Shown piece by piece: positions 8,747 through 16,402 of a stretch of DNA of 64,000 bases (the first letter of the stretch is position 1; every line of letters starts with the position of its first letter). Made by a program: the position numbers and the translations under genes. Source of the DNA: Chloroflexota bacterium (GTDB lineage: Bacteria > Chloroflexota > JAJPGV01); the NCBI GenBank assembly GCA_021325635.1, contig JAJPGV010000008.1, positions 1-64,000 of the forward strand, written 5' to 3'. Under the pieces are notes generated by a model. That model did not search any database and was not told where the DNA came from. It was given only the letters and a program-made list of their open reading frames with translations.

Positions 8747-9713
8747 CGAGATTCGCGACGCCAACGCACATGGCGACGCACATGCCGGCCCGCGGCCGCC
8801 TGCCGGCGAGGCTGTCCGCAAGCCCCCCATCCGCGTCGGCGGCGCCGTGACTATCGAACGGAAGCCCGACTGGCTCAAGGTGCGCTGGGGCGCGGGCGAG
8901 ACCTTCAACCGGCTCGAAGCGGAGCTCCGCTCGCATGCCTTGCATACGGTCTGTGAAGAGGCACTCTGCCCCAACCGTGGGGAATGCTGGGAGCGGGGCG
9001 TAGCCACGGTGCTGATCATGGGAGACGTCTGCACCCGGCGCTGTGGCTTTTGCGCCATCGGCAAGGGCCGGCCGGGCGCGCTGGACCCACTGGAGCCGCT
9101 GCACGTGGCGGAGACGGCGGAGATCCTGAGGGCCCGCTACCTGGTGATCACCTCCGTCGACCGCGACGACCTCCCGGACGGAGGCGCGGCCCACTTTGGC
9201 GCATGCATCCGGGCCGTGCGAGCGCGCACCGGGGCTGACGTGGAAGCCCTCATCCCGGATTTCAAGGGCAGCAGGAGCAGCGTCCAGACGCTGCTTGCGG
9301 CCCGGCCGGCCTGCCTGGCGCACAACGTCGAAACGATTCCTGAGCTGTATCGCACCGTGCGTCCCGGCAGCTTTTACGAGCGATCGCTATCTGTGCTGCG
9401 CCTCAGCAAGGAGATCTCGCCCGAGACCGCCACGAAATCCAACCTCATGCTGGGCCTCGGCGAGACCCGGGAGGGCGTGCTGCGCGTCATGCGCGACCTG
9501 CGCGAGGTGGGCTGTGACGGCTTGACCATTGGACAGTATCTCGCTCCGACCAGGGGCCACCTGCCGGTCAAGGAGTACGTCCATCCACGGGTGTTCGAAG
9601 AGCTGGGCGACACGGCACGGTCGATGGGTTTCAGCTTCGTGGCTTCCGGGCCGCTGGTGCGCTCGTCCTACAAGGCCGACGAGCAGTTCCACGGCCAGCG
9701 CGTAGGTGTCTAG
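8739..9713 (+). CDS. lipA: Lipoyl synthase
   Basis: A 324-residue radical SAM enzyme that inserts two sulfurs into octanoyl-lipoyl domains. The auxiliary cluster ligands are Cys72, Cys77 and Cys83 (CEEALCPNRGEC). The radical SAM cluster is Cys98, Cys102 and Cys105 (CTRRCGFC). The conserved tail has RSSYKADE, whose Ser serves the auxiliary cluster. Length is normal apart from a 30-residue N-terminal extension. No lipB is beside it; the octanoyl donor enzyme must be elsewhere. It overlaps the deacetylase gene by 8 bases. Confidence 0.97.
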   Translation: MADEIRDANAHGDAHAGPRPPAGEAVRKPPIRVGGAVTIERKPDWLKVRWGAGETFNRLEAELRSHALHTVCEEALCPNRGECWERGVATVLIMGDVCTRRCGFCAIGKGRPGALDPLEPLHVAETAEILRARYLVITSVDRDDLPDGGAAHFGACIRAVRARTGADVEALIPDFKGSRSSVQTLLAARPACLAHNVETIPELYRTVRPGSFYERSLSVLRLSKEISPETATKSNLMLGLGETREGVLRVMRDLREVGCDGLTIGQYLAPTRGHLPVKEYVHPRVFEELGDTARSMGFSFVASGPLVRSSYKADEQFHGQRVGV

Positions 9714-9714
9714 C

Positions 9715-10092
9715 TCAGTCCCCTAGATCGCCAAAATCATCGCCGGCGCCCATGCCCATGCCCATGCCTTCGGGATCTTCTCCGCGCTCGATAGCGTCCA
9801 CCATCTCGTCGAAGTCCTCACCCAGGTCCTCGCCCATCTCCGAGCCCATCCTGCGAGCCCAGGCCGCCACGCTCTTGGGATCACTCTCGTCGACACCGGC
9901 CAGGCTGCCAGGGTCGGCCAGCGCTTCGAGGCGGTCTTCTTCGGAGCGCAGGAGAGCCACGCGCGAGACGAGCTTGGACATGCGGGCCGACCGGCAGTGG
10001 GGACAGATCGGATCGGACACATCGCTGAAGGTGCGGAAGAAGACTGTCGACCGCCTGCGGCAGTCCGCGCAGCGATAGTCATACATCGGCAT
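9715..10092 (-). CDS. FmdB-family zinc ribbon protein
   Basis: A 125-residue protein starting MPMYDYRCADC, the hallmark start of FmdB-type regulatory zinc ribbons, with a second pair CPHC at about residue 31. The fold occupies the first 45 residues. The rest is acidic and ends in a Gly-Met-Asp tail (GMGMGMGAGDDFGDLGD). FmdB proteins are suspected transcription regulators, but no target is known. The open frame runs further upstream; the family start fixes Met at 10092. It converges on lipA, with only one base between the stops. Confidence 0.85.
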   Translation of the reverse strand: MPMYDYRCADCRRRSTVFFRTFSDVSDPICPHCRSARMSKLVSRVALLRSEEDRLEALADPGSLAGVDESDPKSVAAWARRMGSEMGEDLGEDFDEMVDAIERGEDPEGMGMGMGAGDDFGDLGD

Positions 10093-10172
10093 CAGAACGA
10101 TTTTAGAGGCACCGCCGGGGGCCAGTCCAAGCTTGCCCAGTGTGCCCGGACGAATCCGCGTCACAGCTGGAC

Positions 10173-10202
10173 TTGACGGACGTTTAGGATATGGCCTAGG
10201 TT
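10173..10202 (+). promoter_or_regulatory. Weak sigma-A-type promoter candidate for the FtsB-like gene
   Basis: TTGACG at 10173-10178 and TAGGTT at 10197-10202 are 18 bases apart, between the divergent FmdB and FtsB-like genes. The -35 box is good and the -10 box is poor (3 of 6). Confidence 0.3.
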
Positions 10203-10262
10203 TAAGACTGCCAACTTGCTGAGGAGGAGCCGGACCTGAGCTTTCTGCGCTTCGTTTCACCC

Positions 10263-10610
10263 ATGCAGATCCTCCTGCTGCTGGTGCTCACCGTGGCGCT
10301 GTACTTCGCAGTGGCATTCGCCGGCGAGCTCATTGCCAGCCAGCGCATCGAGAGTCAGGTCAGCGCTCTGAACGTCGACATTGCGCGGCTGCAGAACGAC
10401 AACACCCGTCTCACGTCCCAGGTAGCCGAGGCTCGAAGCGATGCCTTCATCGAACACGAGGCGCGCGACCGTTTGGGCCTTATCCGGGCGGGCGACACCG
10501 CCGTCGTGGTCGTGAACGCTCCTGTGCCGGCGGCAACTCCCACCCCAGCTCCTCCCAAGCCGCGGGCTCACTGGCAGAACTGGACCATCAGGCTGGGCCT
10601 CGCTTCATAG
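10263..10610 (+). CDS. FtsB/DivIC-like septum formation initiator
   Basis: A 115-residue bitopic protein. The N-terminal transmembrane helix (ILLLLVLTVALYFAVAF) leads straight into a coiled coil (IESQVSALNVDIARLQNDNTRLTSQVAE). It then has the DivIC motif region EHEARDRLGLIRAGDTAVVVV and a Pro/Thr-rich tail. Such proteins join FtsL/FtsQ in the divisome. The annotated ATG has no good ribosome binding site, whereas a CTG at 10236 lies six bases after GAGGAGGAG and would add LSFLRFVSP; the true start may be there. The polyprenyl synthase gene follows 43 bases later. Confidence 0.85.
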   Translation: MQILLLLVLTVALYFAVAFAGELIASQRIESQVSALNVDIARLQNDNTRLTSQVAEARSDAFIEHEARDRLGLIRAGDTAVVVVNAPVPAATPTPAPPKPRAHWQNWTIRLGLAS

Positions 10611-10653
10611 CGGAAGACCTTGACACGCCGCGCTACGCCCCAGCGGGCAGGGC

Positions 10654-11682
10654 GTGTTATCCTGCCGGCTGGACCCAAAGGGTCCGAGCTCGGGTTTCGA
10701 CCCGCTGAGGGAGCGCTTGTCTTCGTTCGATTTCCCGCCCGAGATACGGCACAACCTGAGCCTGATAGAGCAGCGCTTCCAGCAGATCGTCAACTCTAAG
10801 GTCGACCTAGTCGAGGAGACCTCCGGCTACATTCTCAACAGTCCCGGCAAACGGCTGCGTCCGGCGCTCGTCCTCCTGGCCGCGGACAACCGGGCGGAAG
10901 CCCTGGAAAAGCTCATCCTCTGGGGCCTGACAGTCGAGCTCACCCACACCGCCAGCCTGGTCCACGACGACCTGCTCGACCGCGCTCCACTGCGCCGGGG
11001 CCAGCCAACACTGAACGCCAAGTGGGGCGACGAGATTGCACTGCTGGTCGGGGACTTCTTCTTCGCCAAGGTGGCATCGACCCTGGCCGCTCTGGATGAC
11101 AGCCGCCTCATCTCGCTCATCGCGGAAACCATCGGCAGTGTGTGCGAGGGCGAGACCTTCGAGTTGATCAACGCCCACCGCCCGGACGTCACCGTCGAAG
11201 ACTATCTGCGCCGGGTCGAGCTCAAGACCGCCACCCTGCTGGCTACCTCATGCCAGGGCGGCGCCATCCTGGGACAGCGCTCCGAAGAGGAGGTGGCCGC
11301 GTTCAGGCAATACGGCCACTACCTGGGACTGGTGTTCCAGGTAGTCGACGATATCCTGGACGTGACCGCCGACGAGGCCAAATTGGGCAAGGCGGTAGGC
11401 ACGGACCTACGTCAGGGCCTGGCGACGCTGCCCATCCTGTATGCGCTGAACGACGGCATCAACCCCGCGCCTATCGTGGCCGTGCTCGAAGCTCGCACGC
11501 AGCGCGAGGAGGACGTGCTCGAGGCCCTTGACCTGGTTCGCCGGAGCACGGCCATCGAGCGCGCCTACGACTATGCCAATGAGCTCAACGCCAGGGCCCG
11601 CGAATGCTTGGCCAGCATCCGCTCCAGCTATCGGGATACGCTCGAAGCGCTGACCCGCGACCTGCTCGTCCGCGAGCACTGA
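10654..11682 (+). CDS. Polyprenyl diphosphate synthase (trans, class I)
   Basis: A 342-residue trans-isoprenyl diphosphate synthase that makes long prenyl chains for quinones or carriers. The first Asp-rich motif is HDDLLD (Asp105-Asp109) and the second is VVDDILD near residue 233. KRLRP at about 66-70 binds diphosphate. Chain length cannot be read off with confidence; residues before the first motif (LTHTASLV) lack bulky aromatics, consistent with a long product. The GTG at 10654 opens the frame, and a TTG at about 10717 is an alternative nearer the conserved start. It probably shares a transcript with the FtsB-like gene. Confidence 0.92.
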   Translation: MLSCRLDPKGPSSGFDPLRERLSSFDFPPEIRHNLSLIEQRFQQIVNSKVDLVEETSGYILNSPGKRLRPALVLLAADNRAEALEKLILWGLTVELTHTASLVHDDLLDRAPLRRGQPTLNAKWGDEIALLVGDFFFAKVASTLAALDDSRLISLIAETIGSVCEGETFELINAHRPDVTVEDYLRRVELKTATLLATSCQGGAILGQRSEEEVAAFRQYGHYLGLVFQVVDDILDVTADEAKLGKAVGTDLRQGLATLPILYALNDGINPAPIVAVLEARTQREEDVLEALDLVRRSTAIERAYDYANELNARARECLASIRSSYRDTLEALTRDLLVREH

Positions 11683-11714
11683 CGCCTCAAGCCGGAACAG
11701 TCCCGGCGTCTTTC
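11681..11714 (+). terminator. Likely intrinsic terminator of the polyprenyl synthase gene
   Basis: GACGCC overlaps the stop codon and pairs with GGCGTC, which is followed by TTTC. An inner CCGG pair strengthens the stem. Position directly after the stop supports a terminator. Confidence 0.5.
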
Positions 11715-11754
11715 AAAGCGCATCAGCACCGGCCGCCGAAGGACACCAGCAATC

Positions 11755-11787
11755 GGTCGGGCCGTTCCCACCCTTTACGGCCCGACC
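11755..11787. repeat. Perfect 11-bp inverted repeat (hairpin A)
   Basis: GGTCGGGCCGT pairs with ACGGCCCGACC across an 11-base loop, with three further pairs beyond one mismatch. It is the first of three strong hairpins in the 363-base gap between the convergent polyprenyl synthase and response-regulator genes. No credible gene lies in that gap. Confidence 0.6.
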
Positions 11788-11809
11788 AATTGGCGGCACA
11801 GAGAAAGCG

Positions 11810-11841
11810 AAGGGCCGCTGACCCCCCGTTCAGCGGCCCTT
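11810..11841 (-). terminator. Perfect 12-bp hairpin B, terminator-like
   Basis: AAGGGCCGCTGA pairs with TCAGCGGCCCTT across an 8-base loop. Read on the minus strand, the stem is followed by CGCTTTCTCTG, a T-rich run, so it fits an intrinsic terminator for leftward transcripts. The left arm shares AAGGGCCG with the hairpin at 54324. Confidence 0.55.
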
Positions 11842-11927
11842 CCAACGACCTGGCTGAGCACATGCCACCGGGACTAGGTGTCGATTTTCGACCTCTGGTT
11901 CTCTGCTCTTTCACCCTAGCTTGGAAC

Positions 11928-11981
11928 GGAGCACATGTCCGTGTCTATGGCGTGACAAATCCGCACGGCGACATGTGCTCC
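11928..11981. repeat. Long inverted repeat (12 bp plus 4 bp) past the response regulator gene
   Basis: GGAGCACATGTC at 11928-11939 pairs perfectly with GACATGTGCTCC at 11970-11981. CGTG pairs with CACG inside it after a two-base bulge. The loop is about 20 bases. GAGCACATG also occurs nearby at about 11855. It lies 64 bases beyond the end of the minus-strand regulator gene and could stabilise its 3' end, form a small RNA or be a protein site. Confidence 0.6.
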
Positions 11982-12045
11982 GGCACTGGCAAGGCCGGAA
12001 GACGACAAGCCCCGCTCATGAGTCCGGCGGTCCGGCAATCGGGCG

Positions 12046-12771
12046 CTAAGCGACCTTGAGCATGATGCCGACGCCCGGGATGGTATGCAGCAGCGTCGGA
12101 TTGTTGGGATCGTCGTCGAGCTTGCGCCGCAGGCGATGCACGGTGGTCCGAACCAAGTTGAGGTCGGATAGGTCGTCGTATCCCCAGACTTCGCGCAGGA
12201 GGTCGCGGTTCCGAACAACCACCGCCGGCTGAGCCATGAGGCAGTGCAGCAGCTTGAACTCGGTGGGCGTGAGCTTCAGCTCCCGGCCATCCTTCGTGGC
12301 CGAATACTGATCGAGGTTCAACGTCAACGGGCCGACCTCGAAGAGCGTCTTGATTTGCGGCGACTCGTCGCCCGCGTAGCCATGCTTGCGCAGGTGAGCG
12401 CGAACTCGAGCCAGCAGCTCGCGCGGGCTCACCGGCTTCGTCTGGTAGTCGTCGGCGCCCAGCTCGAGGCCACGAACCTTGTCGTCTTCCCCATCGCGTC
12501 CGCTGAGCATGATGATGGGCATCTGGCTGGCGCGGCGGATCTCCTTCAGCAGCTCGAATCCGTCCCACACTCCCAGGTTCACGTCGAGGATGGCCAGGTC
12601 CGGCTGGGCCTTGTGCAGCTGGCGCAGGGCGTCGGGAGACGTTGCCGCGGTGACGGCCTCGAAGCCCGCTCTCGAGAGCACCATGGAAATGAGCTCGACG
12701 ACGCTAGGCTCGTCGTCAACGATGAGGATCTTCAACCCTCTCCATCCCCCATGGGCCGCGTCTCCGACCAC
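12046..12771 (-). CDS. OmpR/PhoB-type response regulator
   Basis: A 241-residue two-domain regulator. The receiver has the acidic pair in ILIVDDEPS, phospho-acceptor Asp in AILDVNLG, Ser/Thr in MLSGRD and Lys in TKPVS. The C-terminal winged helix ends with DLNLVRTTVHRLRRKLDDD and the wing HTIPGVGIMLKVA. It binds DNA when phosphorylated. No histidine kinase is adjacent, so its partner is unknown. The frame opens with GTG at 12771; a TTG just before KILIVDDE is an alternative with a GA-rich stretch upstream. Confidence 0.92.
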   Translation of the reverse strand: MVGDAAHGGWRGLKILIVDDEPSVVELISMVLSRAGFEAVTAATSPDALRQLHKAQPDLAILDVNLGVWDGFELLKEIRRASQMPIIMLSGRDGEDDKVRGLELGADDYQTKPVSPRELLARVRAHLRKHGYAGDESPQIKTLFEVGPLTLNLDQYSATKDGRELKLTPTEFKLLHCLMAQPAVVVRNRDLLREVWGYDDLSDLNLVRTTVHRLRRKLDDDPNNPTLLHTIPGVGIMLKVA

Positions 12772-12847
12772 TTCTCACGCCATTTCCCCGCCCCGATTCT
12801 TAGCACAGTCGCAGTTGTATATCGAGTGGCCGGCCAAGGTGTACCGG

Positions 12848-13321
12848 TCAGCTCCCCTTGGCGGCAATCTCCTCCAGCACCTTGGCCGCGTGTCCGTCCG
12901 CCTTGACCCCATACCAGGCGCGACCGATCCTGCCTGATTCGTCCACCAGGAAGGTAGAGCGGATCACACCAGTCACGGGCTTGCCGTACATCATCTTCTC
13001 ACCGTAAGCACCGTACGCTTCCATGACCTTGCGCCCGGTGTCGCTCAGCAGCGGAAAGTTGAGACCGTACTTGGCGCGGAACTTGACGTGACTGGCGGCG
13101 CTGTCAGCGGAAATGCCGAGGACCGGCACGCTCGCTCGCTGGAAGGCCTGCAGGTTCTCATTGAACTGGCAAGCTTCCTTGGTGCAGCCGGGCGTATCGT
13201 CCTTGGGATAGAAGTAGACGATGACTTTTTTGCCCTTGAAGTCGCCCAGGGATACGCTTTTGCCGTCCTGGTCCGGCAGCGTGAAATCAGGCGCGGAGTC
13301 ACCGGCTGAGAGCCTTGCCAT
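12848..13321 (-). CDS. bcp: Thioredoxin-dependent peroxiredoxin Bcp
   Basis: A 157-residue thiol peroxidase of the BCP/PrxQ group. The peroxidatic Cys46 is in [11 protein letters not shown] and the resolving Cys51 is five residues later, the helix-internal pair typical of alpha-type PrxQ. The conserved Arg lies in [10 protein letters not shown]. It reduces hydroperoxides in the cytoplasm with thioredoxin. The start at 13321 has GAGGAG upstream; the longer open frame is not needed. It is transcribed alone. Confidence 0.95.
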   Translation of the reverse strand: MARLSAGDSAPDFTLPDQDGKSVSLGDFKGKKVIVYFYPKDDTPGCTKEACQFNENLQAFQRASVPVLGISADSAASHVKFRAKYGLNFPLLSDTGRKVMEAYGAYGEKMMYGKPVTGVIRSTFLVDESGRIGRAWYGVKADGHAAKVLEEIAAKGS

Positions 13322-13504
13322 GCGCTCGTACTCCTCGGTTGTTGTTTGACATCGCCAAGGATACCCGGCCCACCCTCGACGTGAAGCGCGTCGGCCCTGG
13401 GTCGTAGCAGAATCGCCCCTTGCTCCGTTGACAATCCAAAGAGGCGTCCGGATACTCACCTTCGCCAGAGACCGGGTACCGGGTGGATTAGAAAGAAGGG
13501 GCCA

Positions 13505-14710
13505 ATGCCGCGTTTCTCACGTTTGCTGCCAGTCATATTTGCCTTGATCGTCGTTGCCATCTTCGCGCTGCCCGAGGCGAGCGGCCAAACCGCTACGCCG
13601 GACTACGACCTGGTCGGTGGCGGGCACTTCTACACCGAGGCCAATGGCGGGGCCGGATCGCAATATGGCTACCGCATCACCGACGAGGCCGGCATCGGCT
13701 TCTGGTCCGAGTTCAAGCGGCTGGGCGGAGTGAACGTGCTGGGCTATCCGTCCTCGAAGCGCTTCATTCTGGACGGCTTTGTGGTGCAGGCAACACAGAA
13801 GGTCATCATGCAGTGGCGGCCGGACGTCAATCCGCCGCAGGTGTACTTCATCAACGTCTTCGACAAGCTGCACGACATGAACATGGACAGCGTGCTGCAG
13901 GCTACCTATCAGATTCCGCCGCAGATCGATTCGTCATTTGATGCCGGCAAGACCCCAGACCAGATCCAGAGCGCCAGGCTCGGGCTGCTCAGCACCGACC
14001 CAGCCATCGCCGCGCGCTACAACGCGTCGGGCGCGACCTCCGTGCTGTACAACGGCCTGCCAACCTCGACCATTACCAACGAGGGTGCCTTCGTCACCTT
14101 GCGGGCTCAGCGCATAGCCATTCAGCATTGGAGCGCCGCCAACCCGGCCGCCGGTATCAAGCCGGGCGATGTGACCGTGGTCAACGGCGGCGATATCGCC
14201 AAGGCCCTTGGTCTGGTCCCGGCCAGCGCCGCCGTGCCCGAGACCTCGACCGGCGTGTCGGCCGCGACCCCCACCCCGGTCGCGCCAACGCCTACGCCGA
14301 CTCCGGCCTTTGCCTATCACTCCAAGGAAGTCACGGACCCGCCCGTCGACTGCAACGGCGATCCCAATGTGAGCGCCATTCCCTGCCTCGCCCAGGCCCC
14401 CAACGCCGGCTCGCAGTACATCAAGGGCCGCATAATGGACCCCAAGGGCAACCACCTGCAGGGCGTGACCGTGCAGGCAACCGTGGCCGGCAGCGTCCTC
14501 CAGTTCGTGAGCGCCGGCGACGGCACATTCACCTTCAACATTGCCGGCGCGGGCAGCCCCACCGGCAGCTGCCCGCCCTATTCACTGACCTACCAGATCA
14601 TGGTGCTGGACGACAAGGGCGGCCAGGCATCGGACATCCGATCGGTAACGTATAACGGCAACTGCAACGTGGCCGGGGAGTTCCATTTCGACTTCGTGCG
14701 GAATTTCTAA
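13505..14710 (+). CDS. Secreted two-domain protein with Pro-Thr linker
   Basis: A 401-residue exported protein. Residues 1-27 are a Sec signal ([21 protein letters not shown]). The N-terminal domain starts with [10 protein letters not shown] and contains [20 protein letters not shown], a segment common in secreted proteins of Chloroflexota that resembles LGFP-type wall-binding repeats. [14 protein letters not shown] linker at about 255-270 leads to a C-terminal Ig-like domain ([20 protein letters not shown]) of the carboxypeptidase-regulatory type, with Cys pairs. AAGGGG precedes the ATG. A wall-associated or binding role is likely; no catalytic motif is visible. Confidence 0.75.
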   Translation: MPRFSRLLPVIFALIVVAIFALPEASGQTATPDYDLVGGGHFYTEANGGAGSQYGYRITDEAGIGFWSEFKRLGGVNVLGYPSSKRFILDGFVVQATQKVIMQWRPDVNPPQVYFINVFDKLHDMNMDSVLQATYQIPPQIDSSFDAGKTPDQIQSARLGLLSTDPAIAARYNASGATSVLYNGLPTSTITNEGAFVTLRAQRIAIQHWSAANPAAGIKPGDVTVVNGGDIAKALGLVPASAAVPETSTGVSAATPTPVAPTPTPTPAFAYHSKEVTDPPVDCNGDPNVSAIPCLAQAPNAGSQYIKGRIMDPKGNHLQGVTVQATVAGSVLQFVSAGDGTFTFNIAGAGSPTGSCPPYSLTYQIMVLDDKGGQASDIRSVTYNGNCNVAGEFHFDFVRNF

Positions 14711-14838
14711 GCGCCAGACGAGAATGACGGGTGCACAACCCCACCCCTACGCGATCGGTCGCCGGCCAGGATTCTGAACACAGCTAGCGTGCGGGGCAGG
14801 GCAGGCCTTTGGGGCCGCCCAGGGTGGACCGGGCCGGC

Positions 14839-15540
14839 TCACTCCCGCTCGATGCCGGCACGCTCGGCGTAATAGGCCCAACGCACGTCAACGCCGACGC
14901 CGCTGTCGCGGTTCTGGCCGATCTCGTCGCTGGGGATGATTCGCGGCTGGCGCCCGATGGCCAGCACCTTGTAGTTCGCCTCCGCCAGCTGCTCCAGGTG
15001 AATGGCGCCCACCGTGGCTTCCTGAATGGTCGGGGCCACGCTCACGATGCCATGGCCCTGCAGGTGCGCTACCGAATGGTCTCCCAGCGTGGCCGCGAGC
15101 TGGCTGCCGAGCTCGTTGTCGGTGACCAGCTTGGCGCACGGCCAGATTGGCACGGGCCTTTCCACCAGCCGGGACTGCGTATGCAGGATGGGCTGGATCG
15201 GCGCGCCGGCCACGCCCATGATGACCGCCATGGGCTGATGGGTGTGCACCACCGACTGCACGTCCGGGCGAGCGCGATAGATGCAGGTGTGGATAAAGCG
15301 CTCTGACGGCGGGCCATCGCGACCCTCTATAAGGTTTCCTTCGAGGTCGATGATCACCATGTCCTCGGGCGCAATCCGATCCTGAGAGCGGATGCGCAGC
15401 GAATGGCGCGGCTTGATCAGCACGCGATCGGTGCCAGGCAGCCGCACGCTGGGATGCCCCATGTAATCCGTGAGCCCGTAGCGAAACATGATCCTGCACG
15501 CATCCGCCAGCAGCTGTCGCAGCTCCGCCTCAGTAGCCAA
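14839..15540 (-). CDS. Class II aldolase/adducin family protein (1)
   Basis: A 233-residue zinc aldolase-fold enzyme like fuculose-phosphate aldolase or RhaD. Metal ligands are the His pair in VVHTHQP and His in LQGHGIV; the catalytic acid is Glu in PPSERFIH. The family does retro-aldol cleavage or decarboxylation. Last gene of a UbiD, aldolase 2, aldolase 1 array, 40 bases after its paralogue. The pairing with UbiD points to decarboxylation of a hydroxylated acid rather than sugar metabolism, but this is inference. Confidence 0.85.
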   Translation of the reverse strand: MATEAELRQLLADACRIMFRYGLTDYMGHPSVRLPGTDRVLIKPRHSLRIRSQDRIAPEDMVIIDLEGNLIEGRDGPPSERFIHTCIYRARPDVQSVVHTHQPMAVIMGVAGAPIQPILHTQSRLVERPVPIWPCAKLVTDNELGSQLAATLGDHSVAHLQGHGIVSVAPTIQEATVGAIHLEQLAEANYKVLAIGRQPRIIPSDEIGQNRDSGVGVDVRWAYYAERAGIERE

Positions 15541-15580
15541 GGTCGCTCCTCATGTTAGTTAATCGCCGCCGCCTTCGGAA

Positions 15581-16378
15581 TCAGCGAGGGACGCCGGCAG
15601 CCAGCAGGTCTTCGCCGCCGTCCAGCACGCCGCGCGAAAGGCCAAGGCCGACATAGTATCGCCACAGCTTGTCGACGTGCTGCGCTCGGTTGGAGCGCCG
15701 CTCCAGCAGAGCCAGCTCCTGCTCGGTAAGCGGCAGCAGCGGGCCGATGGCCAGCGCCTGCACCTGGGCGCGAGCATTTTCCTCGAAGTGCACCGCGTCG
15801 ATGAGAATGGCCTCGATGCTCTCGGCTACGCATACCCCACCATGGGCGCGCAGAAGCGCGGCGTTGTGGCGGCCCAGCGTCGCCGCCAGCTCCCGCCCCT
15901 GCTCCGCGGTCTCGATGTGGCTTGGATCCGGGTGCACCGGGATGCCGCTGCTCCAGCGCGCCGCGTGCGACTTCATGGGTAGCAGCTTGGCATCGGCCAC
16001 GGTAAAGGCCGCCGCCAGCTCCGAATGCGTGTGGACCACCGCCTGCACGTCCGGCCGCGCGCGGTAAATCTCGCTGTGGATGGGTGTCTCGATGGGCGGC
16101 TTGTGCGCCGGCGACCCCGGCAGCGGCCGAAGGTCGAGATCCAGGGCCACGATGTCCCCCGCGCCCACGCTGGCCCGGCTGGAGATGAAGGGATGGATCA
16201 GGAAGGCATCCTGTCCCGGCAGACGCGCGCTCACGTGCCCGCTGTAGTTCAGGATGCCCTCCATGTTCAACAGCCGGCAGGTGGCCGCCACCTTGGCTGC
16301 CAGGAGAGCGACTTCAGCGCTGGGAGCCGAGGAGAGCGCTCCCGCCGCGGATGGCGGCGTCATCTCCCCGACTCCCAT
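15581..16378 (-). CDS. Class II aldolase/adducin family protein (2)
   Basis: A 265-residue paralogue of the next gene. The metal sites are VVHTHSE and LRAHGGV, and the acid is Glu in PPIETPIH. A C-terminal extension LWRYYVGLGLSRGVLDGGEDL is absent in the other copy, so the two may act on different substrates or form a hetero-oligomer. It starts 24 bases after the UbiD stop and belongs to the same operon. Confidence 0.85.
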   Translation of the reverse strand: MGVGEMTPPSAAGALSSAPSAEVALLAAKVAATCRLLNMEGILNYSGHVSARLPGQDAFLIHPFISSRASVGAGDIVALDLDLRPLPGSPAHKPPIETPIHSEIYRARPDVQAVVHTHSELAAAFTVADAKLLPMKSHAARWSSGIPVHPDPSHIETAEQGRELAATLGRHNAALLRAHGGVCVAESIEAILIDAVHFEENARAQVQALAIGPLLPLTEQELALLERRSNRAQHVDKLWRYYVGLGLSRGVLDGGEDLLAAGVPR

Positions 16379-16402
16379 AGCTCACAACGCATCTCTGCTC
16401 GG

